Source: Paragonimus westermani (Eukaryota; Platyhelminthes; Trematoda; Plagiorchiida; Troglotrematidae). Taken from it: 64,000 nt of DNA. Shown here piece by piece: positions 12,370 through 23,339 of this stretch. Made by a program: the position numbers and the translations under genes. The notes under the pieces are model-generated. The model saw only the letters and a list, made by a program, of their open reading frames with translations, had not been told where the DNA came from and did no database searches. The stretch lies in assembly GCA_008508345.1 (NCBI GenBank), contig QNGE01000420.1, forward strand, positions 132,176 through 196,175, read 5' to 3'. The first letter of the stretch is position 1. The number at the start of each line of letters is the position of its first letter.

Positions 12370-12912
12370 TTTATTCGCTGGGTGTGGATTTGCGTTTTCC
12401 TGCTCGATTATTCCTTCGTGAAGTCAAGGAAAAACCTCGAGCGGCTCGGAGGGTAGTGATTTGAGGAGTGTTTATTATCACCGATAACCCGCTGGTGGTT
12501 GGTTTGTGGATTCCTACCGGGTCGGTTTAAAGTTGAAACACCGGCGTGTCTTCGACTAGTAGACTGCCGAATTCTCATCCTATTTAAGCCAGTTTCCGCA
12601 CAGGTGGGTTAAGATCTAGACGCTCCATTTAGTTCGAGGTGAACGCATACCCACGTTTGCTAGTCAATTCCTTGACTGAGGTCCTCCCTATGCTTGGCAC
12701 GCTGTTGGATCCACTGTTAGGTCAATCAGGTCAACAAATTTGCTTTATTTGGTGGCATCAGCATTTTCGATGGGATCATCGGCACGCTCAAGTATAGTGC
12801 AACAAGGTGAAAGTATGCAGTCATTCGGACTCAGTTAATCATTTTTGAACATTGTCGTGCTCTGTTTCAGTACGTCCTGGATCACACGCTTAGAGGAGAA
12901 GGTCTCGTCCAT

Positions 12913-13257
12913 TCATAACTCATCAGTTTGAGCGGAGTTCTGGGCTTGACAAGATCCTGACACGGTAAGAACTGTTTTGCAATCGTTTCGCCCTGAAATT
13001 TGGATAAAATTTTTCTTGCGTAGAAATGTACAGGTGTACGATGTTGAGTCTATGTCAACAAACTTTGATAGTATCTTTCCAATGCTTTTTAAGTGCAGCT
13101 TATCTGGCACATTGAATACGATGGCATTGTGTGAGCAACGCATTCGCTTCGTGATTTCTGTTGCCAGCATGTTGATGAACATGTTCACGTTCCGAATATT
13201 ATCCATCTTGAGACTTACCGGCACACTGAACATGTGAGGTAAGGAAACAAGATTCAC
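12913..13257 (-). pseudogene. Possible retroelement ORF1-like remnant
   Basis: The minus frame contains EITKRMRCSHNAIVFNVPD followed about 30 residues later by a basic LRKKN segment. This layout, a conserved HNAIVFNVPD strand and then a basic patch, resembles multicopy flatworm proteins that I associate with retroelement ORF1 products. That association is from memory and uncertain. A further open minus segment lies upstream at 13291-13491, broken from this one by a stop. No donor site follows. Confidence 0.3.
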
Positions 13258-13491
13258 CTTCAGGGAATCAAATACAGCATAGATTGCCCCTCATTGGGCG
13301 AGCCCAGCTTCCAGCTCAGATGTTTTACCGGATAAATCCGCCCATACATTGACTGCAGAAATAGAACAGTTTTTATTTTGAGGTACAGATAGGTACCCCC
13401 ACTTTAATTTCACCCTATATAACGGCGGTAAATTTGAAAGAGCCTGCGCAAGCACTAGACTCAAAACCTTTTCCTTGAGGACGATCAACAT

Positions 13492-14539
13492 TGAAATTAG
13501 AGCTTTAAATTTTTATTCAGCACCAGCCAATCTTGTATGACGACTGATTTTGGTCACCATGATTCGTAAATGCAGGTATATTTTCGGATAGGCGTGGACG
13601 TAAACGGAATATAAGCAGGTTGTGTAATTTAAAACTGCCGCTAATAATGATTATATGAGAAATTTCAAATTAATTATCCACGCAATAATTACTTGCCCTT
13701 TTTGAATCGCGGGCGGTTACCGTATCTGAGCTTATGTTTTTTATGAACATATCGTAGGCAGTTTTGGTGTCCAGCGTGCGCGTATGTGCCCTTGGAGTGT
13801 CGCGTACAGTTCTCGGGTTTAAAGTATGGTCGGGAATCAGCGGCCTCAAGAATGTGATATGCAGCCTTAGGTCAGCGGCCGTCAGGGACCTCTTGAAAAG
13901 CGAACAATCTCACCGCATCGAGAGTAGATGAGGCTGTTACCGCATTATGACGGTTGACTATTATGTTGTTTACAGGACTAGCGAACTGTGCAAATCGCGT
14001 ACCTCCCCAACCTGTGAGCTTGGCCGCGTGTCCCCCACCACTCGGTCACACATGCCATCTTCAAGTTAAGGCTAGAAAACAAAAATAAGAACTTCCACGC
14101 CTTGGCGCTGAAACCTCTACATTCTCCATGGCGGCAGCGATAGTACTGGGGAAATACCAACACCGTCGATGTCTTTGACGTGCCCGGCGTATTCGACGAT
14201 GGATATTTGTTGGATCGATGATACAGTCTTCGCTTGGAACCCATGGTGCATTAAGAGTGTATATACCAGAAGACTCCAGGCAATATGAAGACCAACGAAT
14301 TAAAGATAAACTGGTGTCTAACATAACCGAAACATCCTAGGTGAGAAGTATTGTCTTCAGTTCAGGCCTTCGCCCATCGTCATTCAGTGACTGAGGTGCG
14401 TTATATCGCGTCCGTATTCGAAGTAATATGACATGGTGACTATGCTTGGCCGTATCACTCACGAAGACAATGACTTGAAAAGCAATCAGACTAGAGGCAC
14501 GTGTAACATGTAGTCGAATCCAACAAACACGTACGGATT
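13492..14539. other. No gene recognised
   Basis: Two overlapping minus ORFs of 87-88 codons (13978-14324) lie in different frames. Neither has a motif I recognise, and at most one could be real. Confidence 0.35.
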
Positions 14540-14790
14540 AAGTTTAAACCGTGTAACAAAGCATGTTGTTGTGTTATTGGCGCTGTTTTGGTTTTCGTTT
14601 GTATTAGCTGCGCGTGGCTTACTGGGCCCTTGGTTGATGTTTGTTCGTGTTGTGTCTTTTTACAGGACATTTGTTGAAGTCTCTTTTTTGGAGAAACGCT
14701 GTCCACTGGAGTCTCCACGTCACCCCAACTTTGTTCAACAAGTGTTACTGATAATCAGAATACAGAAGGCCGGCTTGCGTGTTGTACACT
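14540..14790 (+). repeat. Interspersed repeat A, copy 3
   Basis: Plus-strand copy of the repeat at 1-300 and 9290-9550. The acceptor-like CTTTTTACAG ends at 14665 and is followed by the same GACATTTGTTgAA-type flank. The donor position at 14603 has decayed from GTAAGT to ATTAGC. Upstream T/G-rich flank is conserved (14560-14602). The 85-aa plus ORF here is repeat sequence. Confidence 0.55.
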
Positions 14791-16579
14791 TGACAGTCGA
14801 CTTTTCCAGAGCTATCGAACTAGCCTAGGGGAACAAAATTTTCACCCAGACGGCTGCCACCTATTCTCAAGTCAGACACTTCTACTGCAGTGTAAAATAC
14901 TACTCTTAAGTTATACAAAATCACTACTCAGTGATCAAATTAGTTTCACGAAAATGTTCCGTTTGCAGAAGATCCTAATTTTTAGCTGACTAATAGGGTA
15001 GAAAAGAGAGGTCAACTCCTGGACTAGTCCTTGCCAACGCATCCGAGACGACTAAGTGTTTACCGGGCACTTGCCTCTTCTGCAGTTGCACGTGACATGC
15101 CCTTTGCAGTTATTATAACATGAAGCACCGGAGTCAGGATTCACATAAAACTTATGGACAGAGGACGCACAAAACGAACGACATGACAACAACTAGAATC
15201 TAGTGTAAAATTGCTCTGCGACAATACATTTCATTGGGACTTGCAATAGATACAGTCTAACCATGTTGGAAAATAACCACGTGTTAAAAAAGTATTCTAC
15301 ACATCTACGCGGTATCCGATGTTACATATGACTTTCAAGAAATCTAAAGTGAACCTCTTTGAGTTAATCTACGTCAACGTGCGTAGCCAGTATACAATTA
15401 ACTATTTCAGCCTTTTCCACGCGGGATTAATGGGCAAATATTTGGCTGCTACGTGTTTTGTGAGTACTGTGGGGAAAGTGATCACCCGGGTGCTAAAGTT
15501 TCCAGTCGCCAGATAGAAAGACGATGCAGTATCCGTCATTCCGCCCTCGTATCCGCGAAATCACATACGTACTGAACGTTAAAAACAGTCCTTCATGAAG
15601 TCTTTGGTACTGACTTGAACTCTGATATGTTTGTTGGTACACAGATCAAGTTGACTTTTCGCGTCACTACCTTATAAGATGCCGGTCATCGGAGGAAGAA
15701 TTTTGTACACAGACTCCAGTTAGTTGTTAGTAGCACATGTGTATTTTCGAATTATTATGCAGGCAGTCTGCTTAGTCTCAGCAAACCTTCATTGGCCTGA
15801 TTGACCGGTTTACAGTCGTCCCAACAGACTAGACGTACGACCATAAACTGCGATAGACCCTAGAATAGACCCTAGAATAATCAATAACGTTTCCAGCACT
15901 GGTTCTACTGTGTTATTTATAGTTGTATGTTGTGCTTGCTGGACGATTCTATCAAGAAATGCGACTTTTCGCGGGTTATATCAGGTTCGGTTTGTCAACC
16001 GATGGAAACTGCTAATTTGTAAGACTTAAGGTGTGGTTAATAGATGATATGAAAGCACACGTTTTCTCCAGGAATATAACAAGTTCCAGGTGAACAATTC
16101 AAATTGAACAGTTTTTCTTCTTTGGTTATCTGTCGTTTGCAGTGAGCAAACCGGTCGCAAATATCAAACAAGCTGGTTGGTAAGGTAGCCGTAAATATTT
16201 ATCCTAATATTTTTAAATTTTACAAAAAATTATAGCGGGTTTTTGGAAAACCATTCAGCCTGGCCATCCGAATCAAAGAAAGCTATGGAACAAAACGATT
16301 TCCTGTAGAATCGTGGATTATAATCCATCAGCAGTTTTAGAAAATTACTGAGTGTAAGCTCATCTTGAATACGTAAGAGTCGTGTCTATTTTCGGTTTCC
16401 AAGTCCCGTCTGGATACAATATTTTGAGTTTCCGAGTTACTTATCAACTAGCTGATGTTTATGAAGGTTCTCGCAAGGCCGGTTCCTGCTATCTGGTTCG
16501 TATGTCCAGAGATTTCCTAGCCTTTTGCTAACGCGGCTCGGGAGTCGCAATGAGGAAACGTCGGGTCTGAAAACGAGCT
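14791..16579. other. No gene recognised
   Basis: A 14-bp tandem duplication (ATAGACCCTAGAAT) occurs at about 15853-15880. One 65-codon plus ORF (15319-15516) has no known motif. The rest is featureless. Confidence 0.4.
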
Positions 16580-16985
16580 GCTGAATGATTCACCCATGGT
16601 TCACAAGCGGACTTCAGTGGAACAAGTGGATGCGCTGAGGGGAACTTTAACACAACCGCACGCTAGCTGCCAAGGGGAACGACTGTCAACGGAGACTCCC
16701 GTCGACCTTCAAAATTCAAACAAGCGTCAGACTAGTTGGGATAGTTCTCAACAGCAACGGCTGAAACATTATCACTCGATGAAACGTACCCTACGAGAAG
16801 ACGCGGATTCACTATGCAGCCACGATTAAAGCCACCCTACCCGCGTCAACGCACTAACTTTGATGTCAGCGACTTACAACACTTATATTCACGTTAGCGT
16901 GATCGGGTATGTTGGTACTAGTAAGGCATCCCTCACGCTGCAGTGAGTTCAAGATTCTGGGGGCATCCAGGGTGACCTCACTGCA
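16580..16985 (+). repeat. Direct repeat B, copy 1
   Basis: About 400 bp align along their whole length with 19950-20385 in the same orientation. Shared blocks include ACACAACCGCAC, a CGTCGACCTTCA-type block followed by ATTCAAACAAGC, GCACTAACTTTGATG-type sequence, and a closing GGTGA..CACTGCA. Divergence is substantial, so the copies are old. The 77-aa ORF over copy 1 (16596-16829) is not kept open in copy 2, so it is probably not a gene. Confidence 0.6.
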
Positions 16986-17629
16986 GGAATGTTTTCATCA
17001 GTTTGCAAATAACCTCGAAGTATAGACTTTCGTGACCATCGGCCTCTATACTATTTGCTTCTTGTGATCATATCGCAGCAAGATATTTCACGTTTCCTTG
17101 AAGTTTCTCGAGGATATCTTCGGCCAGATTGAACAGCGCTCTCAAGAGGCAGAGTGAAACCATATTACCCATGACCGTTTAATGGATATTGATGTGAACT
17201 AAGCAACACTTCAAGTTTGTTCTCAGTCACCCAGGTTTCATCACCAGCGGTTCGTCAACCACAGCTGCACATTCTTTGACTGTCCTCATCAACCTTGCGT
17301 CAACCGGTGAGCCGCTGCTAGGGTGCAACCCCTTGAAAAGAAAACAATGTACATACGGCTTAACTGGGTGTAAAAAGAGTTATTGGTTACCCACACACGG
17401 AAAATCACTAAGTTCGTTTCTTACTGAACAAATTAGCATCGATATTATATGAAGAAACTGAAGTATTTCACAGTGTCCTACATAATGCTTTCGAAGTAAA
17501 CGTACGTTACTCTGCTATCCACATCAATGCTCATTTTCAAACGGCTACCTATATCTATACTGGCAGATGAAACTTGCTGTGGCTAGGGACATTAGTTGAC
17601 TGTAACGGCATCTTCGGGTTAGTGTTAAT
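16986..17629. other. No gene recognised
   Basis: No ORF above 60 codons on either strand and no repeat match. Confidence 0.4.
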
Positions 17630-17850
17630 AGTGACTATTGCATGACATCTTTGTCTTCAGATTCATGGGCGCATCTAACCACAAGTAAAGCATTCCCTTC
17701 AGCTTTTTGTCATCGTTTGAAAGCCCAGTGAATTGTTTTCCCAACACTTGTTTGCTACAGTCACTTGACCACTCGACAGAAGAAAGCAACTGTGTGGAAG
17801 AACCCACAAACACCCTGTGGGAAAAGGAGGCACTTCCGGATGCGCAAGCT
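17630..17850 (-). pseudogene. Diverged copy of the 4924-5258 exon
   Basis: The minus-strand frame reads SSTQLLSSVEW, SKQVLGKQF and KKLKGMLYLWLDA in the same order and spacing as SSGPSLLSVEKL, KRQLFEKRL and KELKGLLHLSLDK at 4924-5258. The acceptor is also conserved (TTCCCACAG followed by GGTGTTTG). After the lysine/leucine block the similarity stops and the frame ends early at 17625, so the Ser/Pro/Gln-rich tail is missing. This is either a pseudo-exon of a duplicated gene or a shortened alternative terminal exon. Confidence 0.45.
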
Positions 17851-19949
17851 GTACGTTATAAAAGACAAGTTTATCCCATATCCGTGATATTATTCTAAGG
17901 TGATGTCACTGGTCTGTGTTGGGCGTAAGGAGGGATTAAACTGTCATCAACCTACAGTTCACGCTAATTCCTTCACATTGTGATAAGCGAAAAACGGTCG
18001 CAGAGGATTTTCAGAGACTGTACCTTCATCCTGAGATGACGTCATTCTGTGTGGTCTGCCGTATGATAACAGGTAATTCGACATCGTGGCATGGAAGGCG
18101 ACCAAGTGGCACGCCCTTTACAAAAGTTATAATAGATCTGGTGAAACATTTTGTAACAGCAAAATCGTACGATAATCGGGGAGGATGAGAATCCCACTGT
18201 CCAGCACACAGTCAAACCAAGAGTGGGTGTGACTTCACTAGAGTGCATGATCCAACAAGCGTGCGTGATCGTATGCATCAAAGGCACAAGAAGCAAAAGT
18301 CGTTATTAGTCCGAACACACTTTAAACTTGTATTTTAGAAAGCGTTTCGCACGACTCGCACAAAAACCGGAGTTATTTCCGGGCCACTACAAGGTTGAAT
18401 TGGATCAACCTACCTCGAACGTTACTTTGAATTCTCCAGTTACCCAAAATGGGTTAAGGCCGAATGCGCCTGAAATAACGATGGCTTCAAAATAGTATTT
18501 ATGTTTATTCCCTACTGCGTTTGAGACTTTTAGCGTATACTAGCGTTCCGTAAGAAGTTTTAGACAGCACTCGGCACGCGTAGTTTGCTTACTTAGCATT
18601 TGTCACAACCAACATAGCAGAATAAAAATATCGTTGGCTCATTTAACCTACACCTTGTTTTCGCATATATGCGTACGTCGGCGCTTTGGTGTGTTGGGTG
18701 GTTCGTTTACTTTCTTTCACGTTTCATTATCACAGTGTTTTATCGTTTTTCCCTCAGACGTCTATATCGCGTAAGGTAATGGATCCATAACGGCCCTCTA
18801 CCCCTTTCCCAAAGTATGCATGCTCCGGAATGTTACAGCATGGTGCAAATTTGCCTCTCCGTAGCTCATTTCCTACTTCTCCGCAAGGCCTTCGCCTAGG
18901 CTGAATTAAAGGCTACAGGTATACTGCAGCATTTGAAAGGATTTTGTTAGTATGAACGACTGAAACACAATGTAAATGAGAATAATAACAATCAGGAAAA
19001 GCGCGATTAACCCCTTCATTCTGAACGGCATACAGAAGGCAGTATGGTAGTAATGTCTGTTGCATCAAAGGGATTATACACAAGAACTGGAGCAACAGAA
19101 TAACATTCCACTGTCTGACAACAAACGTTTAGTTGCCATTGTGACCATTCCTACTGAAGAGGCTGGATTTTCTGGTTACCAGTCCTACCACCCACTCAGT
19201 ACGTTAAAAACATACGAGACGTGTGGCATGTGGAAGCGGAAGTAGCTCAACGCTGTAAACTAAGCGAAACAGCACGTCAACACAAAAGTCATTTGCAACC
19301 GATATCAGGACACTAGCCCAATTTCAGTATGACGGGTGTCCACAAACGTCAACCTGGATTCAATAAGACAACATTCTCATTTGTAAACACTCTAACGACC
19401 TCGGTGGAAAGACTGCTGATAACAAGTGGCACACACGATCTATAACCTTTGATGCAGCGTGTCAGGCCGAACCTCCAAGACAATAAAAAACAAACGCCGT
19501 TTACAAAACTGGAATCAATTTTGCAGTTTCACTGGGTTCCCATAATTATTACCTAGGTCCAAGGGGGAAATGCGTGTGTTCAATCTGCGGATATGTACAC
19601 AAAAGTGGTTATTTTGGTTTTGAAAATTAACAATACTTCACTTTTGCATCGCTTTTGATCTGCTCAGAATAAGTGGAGTGATGTTGCACCACAACATACA
19701 GTTGTGCACACCGCTCTGCCCCCTTGTTCACACAGCAGCTTGACCATACTACACGAATATTTCACCCAACTATCCAGCTCCGTCACACTACGAACACCGT
19801 CGCAGCTCTGATCGCGCTTCAACAGCCAGAATTAATTTCGCAATATCTGTAGTTCTTGAATTCGCGCCCCCAGAGTTTCTGCAACCTTATGTTACCGTGA
19901 ATCGGAAGTAGCAGGGAGAAAACGAAGAATCTGCAAACAAACTTTATTT
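17851..19949. other. No gene recognised
   Basis: ORFs of 84 codons or fewer on both strands (the longest is 18042-18296 minus), with no motif or paired splice sites that I can defend. Confidence 0.4.
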
Positions 19950-20385
19950 ATTGATTTACTCACCGTTCACAACAGACTTCAACGTAACAATTAAGGGGTG
20001 CTAGGGAGCTGGACGTGAGATCACCTTGAGCACAACCGCACAGCAGTCGCCAGAGAAGAAGAGTGCGTCGACGGAAAATTCCAGTCGACCTTCAGAATTC
20101 AAACAAGCATAAGACTGGTTAAGCGGCGTTCCTAACGGTAATGGCTCAACATTGTTATTCTAGTAAATGTAACCTACAAGAGTAGAGATGGTGCGCAATC
20201 ACTACACAGCTACGAGCAAAACTGCAATACTTTTGCCGGCCCACTAACTTTGATGCTAGTGGTTTGTAGTAAATTTACATTCGCGAGGTTATGTGAACCG
20301 GTGCGGTGATACTGCAAGGCAACTCTCACGTCGCGGGGAGTTTAGAATTTTGGGGACGTCGAAGGTGATCCCACTGCACATCCTT
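19950..20385 (+). repeat. Direct repeat B, copy 2
   Basis: Second copy of the repeat at 16580-16985, same orientation and about 3.4 kb away. It begins around TTCACAACAGACTTCAACG, equivalent to TTCACAAGCGGACTTCAGTG in copy 1, and ends at CCACTGCA. It carries many substitutions and small indels. Confidence 0.6.
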
Positions 20386-22193
20386 GTTCCCCGTACAGTG
20401 GCTGTTTGAAGGATTGTAGTGTTCATCCTGAATACCTGTGAACACATCAAGCAGGTCCAGTTATTTGAGTACCGTCACTTGCTGGGACCCCGTAAGTCCT
20501 CAGTTATACTTGTTCATTTTGTGGTAACCGGTTAGCTAGTGGAGTGCGTCCGCAATTACCTAAACTATCCAACAACTCGTGCTTTACCGTCACACAGTTT
20601 CCACGTGCAGACCTATTTCAACGATGAGGCCAAAACAACAGTCTCGCTGTACAATATGCAACGGAAGGAACACACGCGCATGGGTACGTGCACTCTTCCA
20701 ACGCACATCTATGCATTCCAGATCTCTCGTGTGTACAATATTGTACGTGTTGGAAGTCACGTGCTTGTTCTTGTTTCATTCATTCAAATAATGGAACAGT
20801 CAGTTTTGGATTCTCTCTCATTGTCTGCAAATAGGACAGCAGGCGAATCTCACTGAATACTTTGGAACATTTTGTCAGGGCTGTTAAGTGTATTTTAAAA
20901 ACACAAAGTATCTACTTGTAGGTGTCCAGATTTTGGAGAACCGTCACCTTGTGGCTGGTAATAAACTTCATACTACCAGTCTTTATTAATTTCACTACTG
21001 GCGCATTCTTCCAAGTGCCGTGGGGTACACTACTGCAAGCATCGCCGACTGGGACAGCGTATCCGTTGCATATTCACCTCTTCCGCGTACATCATCATCA
21101 GTTTGTAGTAGCTTAACCAGCCAAATGGTGAAAACACTCAAACGTACAATAAAATTAAAGAAAATTGGTGATGGTAAAGAGTGGCGCAAAAGTTAGGCGC
21201 ACAAAGAAAATGCAAGCTTTGGCGATGGAAATAGAACGACTCGTTGACGAGTCTGGGTTCGTTGAGTTAGAAAGGTCACCGTACCCGAACGGAAGACAGC
21301 GTCACACTGTAGGTCCACAAGACGTCGGACAAATAACACCTCACGCGGTGCAGGATGAGAGCGTTGACAGTTGTTACGTCAGAAGGTACACAGAACTAAA
21401 AATTTCACCATCTAGTTAATTCACCAGACGAAAAATCCACTCAAAATAAGAAGATACAGGTAGTGCGCAACAACTCAGGTTTATTGTCGTAACGAGTCAA
21501 GTTTAACAATGATGATAACACTTTCAAACAATGTGTAGAAGAAGTTGACATAACACTGCATGCAAAACGCAGGAAAATGCATGACAAAATATAACCCTGA
21601 AATTTGATTATTGTAAACTAGACGTAATGCATCCAAACGTCAATATTTCGATTTCAGATGTTCATCACTGTTCAATATCTAACCGATGTAGTAAAAAGAT
21701 GGTCGTCGACAGCAGTTGTCGTCTGTGTGCCGGTGATTATAGTACACCAGGGTGTTCACGCATTTCTGATAGGGAAGAGTATTACTCCGAGCAAAATCCT
21801 CCCACAGTGTATTATGTGCTTACCGCGCCCATTTTGTATCCGAGTGTTCTCAAAGCTCAGAACCACTGTTTTTGTTAGTGTAGCAACTGAAATCAGACAT
21901 AACAGTAAAGACATTCACCTTATCGCTAAATTACGCACACTTTTGTTTGATACGCACTTTGCCTTCGATATTTGTTCAACAAGCTTGACTTTGTGTAGAA
22001 TAACCACAAAAGTGTGTTTTCACTTCAAAATTCCCATTTTAGATACCTCATTTACGTCAACGAACATAATATTAATTTCCCACAAAGGCATTAGTCTTCC
22101 TAAACTGCCTACTATCGGCTGATAACAATGAAGTCGCTGTTCTGGATAAGCAGTGAAACACCCCTGGGTTTACTGATGAATAGTCATGGATTT
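20386..22193. other. No assignable gene; several unsupported ORFs
   Basis: Plus ORFs at 20539-20856 (105 codons) and 21658-22122 (154 codons) are open, but their translations are Cys/His/Val-rich without any motif, and other frames overlap them. A minus ORF ending near 20995 is followed by AATTAATAAAG, a polyadenylation-signal-like string, so a minus terminal exon there is possible but unsupported by a clear acceptor. Confidence 0.25.
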
Positions 22194-22407
22194 GGTTTAT
22201 TTTCAAGTTGACCATCTCTCACATTTGATCGCGGTCTTCGCATTCAGAAAACTCTCCAACCGGCCTCTTTCGGAAAGAACCACCAGACTCGAGTTTCGCC
22301 CTCACTAGAGGTCGTCAGTAGTGCATATCCTTGCCACGGCCGGGATTTGAACTCCGGCAATTCCAATTACGAGGCAACCGTGTTAACCACTGCGCCACTG
22401 ACCTCAC
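22194..22407 (-). mobile_element. tRNA-derived SINE, family 1
   Basis: The minus strand starts with a tRNA-like head. An A-box-like TGGCGCAGTGG lies near 22388-22398 and a B-box-like GAGTTCAAATCC near 22342-22353, the usual internal RNA polymerase III promoter pair. An unrelated body then runs to about 22194 (AGAGGCCGGTTGGAGAG, then TTGAAAATAAACC). The same body occurs twice in inverted orientation at 52503-52785, without the tRNA head, which confirms a dispersed family. Confidence 0.7.
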
Positions 22408-22611
22408 ATTAGGCAAGAACGAATTATCAAATATGAACGCTCAACCACTCTCGCTTGTGAGCAATGATCAGGTTGCTCGATCGTTTCTAGAGGAGACACA
22501 GTAACGGTCCTGTTAACTCTAATTGATGACCTCGCGGTTAGGACTTCCGAGACAGGTCAAGATCACTGATTGCATTAAACCATATGTGTAACAATTGGCA
22601 ATTACAAGCAT

Positions 22612-22960
22612 TTGTCCGAACATAATATCCAAATAACACGTAATTCAGCACGGTTGTTAAATCAAGTCGAATCGAACTTCAAGAAATCTGGGTATCGGTT
22701 GGACTCGAAACAACGACAGAAACACCATACTCTAAAGCGCCAGGTGCATTACTTACCGACAAACCCAGCCAAGCTAGGAGCTCGAAATTTTCTTATCTGG
22801 ATTCAAACACCCACACTTCTCACTGTTGCATATGGAGTCCACCAAATAACCCCGGGGACTGACTGTTCTGGAAGGAATTCTGAATCAGTTCGTACTGGTC
22901 TCATTCAGTGGTGGGCATTGAATGCAGTGGAACAATCAACATTTTTCACAAGCGGATTCT
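22612..22960 (-). mobile_element. SINE family 2, copy 1 (diverged)
   Basis: The minus strand matches 26240-26545 over about 300 bp. Shared blocks are the ACTCCATATG flank, GAGCTCCTaG, a decayed tRNA-like core with GTTTCTGTCG, and GAGTCCAaCCGA..CCCAGAtTT. The 131-aa plus ORF over it (22612-23007) resembles the 84-aa minus ORF over the 26-kb copy only because the DNA is homologous; neither is a real gene. Confidence 0.6.
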
Positions 22961-23339
22961 CTACAAAAAGGCGAAAGTCATATTTTTTGCTCCACTGGTT
23001 GTTTTGATCAGTGCGAAATTTGCGTGTAGTAAGGCGACACCGTTTAATGTGTCGTTTCTTGGCGGTTCTTAAAATGGAGGTTTTCAGACAAAATCTAATA
23101 CTTACGTTCAGTAACTAATAGGACTTTGTTTTCTGTGACTGTTTTCATGGATTATTTATAAGAACATGACTTTTCGTGTGTAAATCTTGAGTTTGTCAGA
23201 CTGTAAGCCCACTGTGTAGAAATCCGACGACTTTCTCAACCAAGAAGTTTGAGAATTTTGTCAGAATCATACTGAGGAATACTACAACCAAGACTCTACG
23301 CAGTCTCCACGGTACTTAGCCGCGTTCAGATAACGGGTG

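Noticed and set aside
22612..23007. 131-codon ORF similar to a minus ORF at 26240-26494
   Set aside because: The similarity comes from both lying on SINE 2 copies; it is DNA homology, not a protein family.
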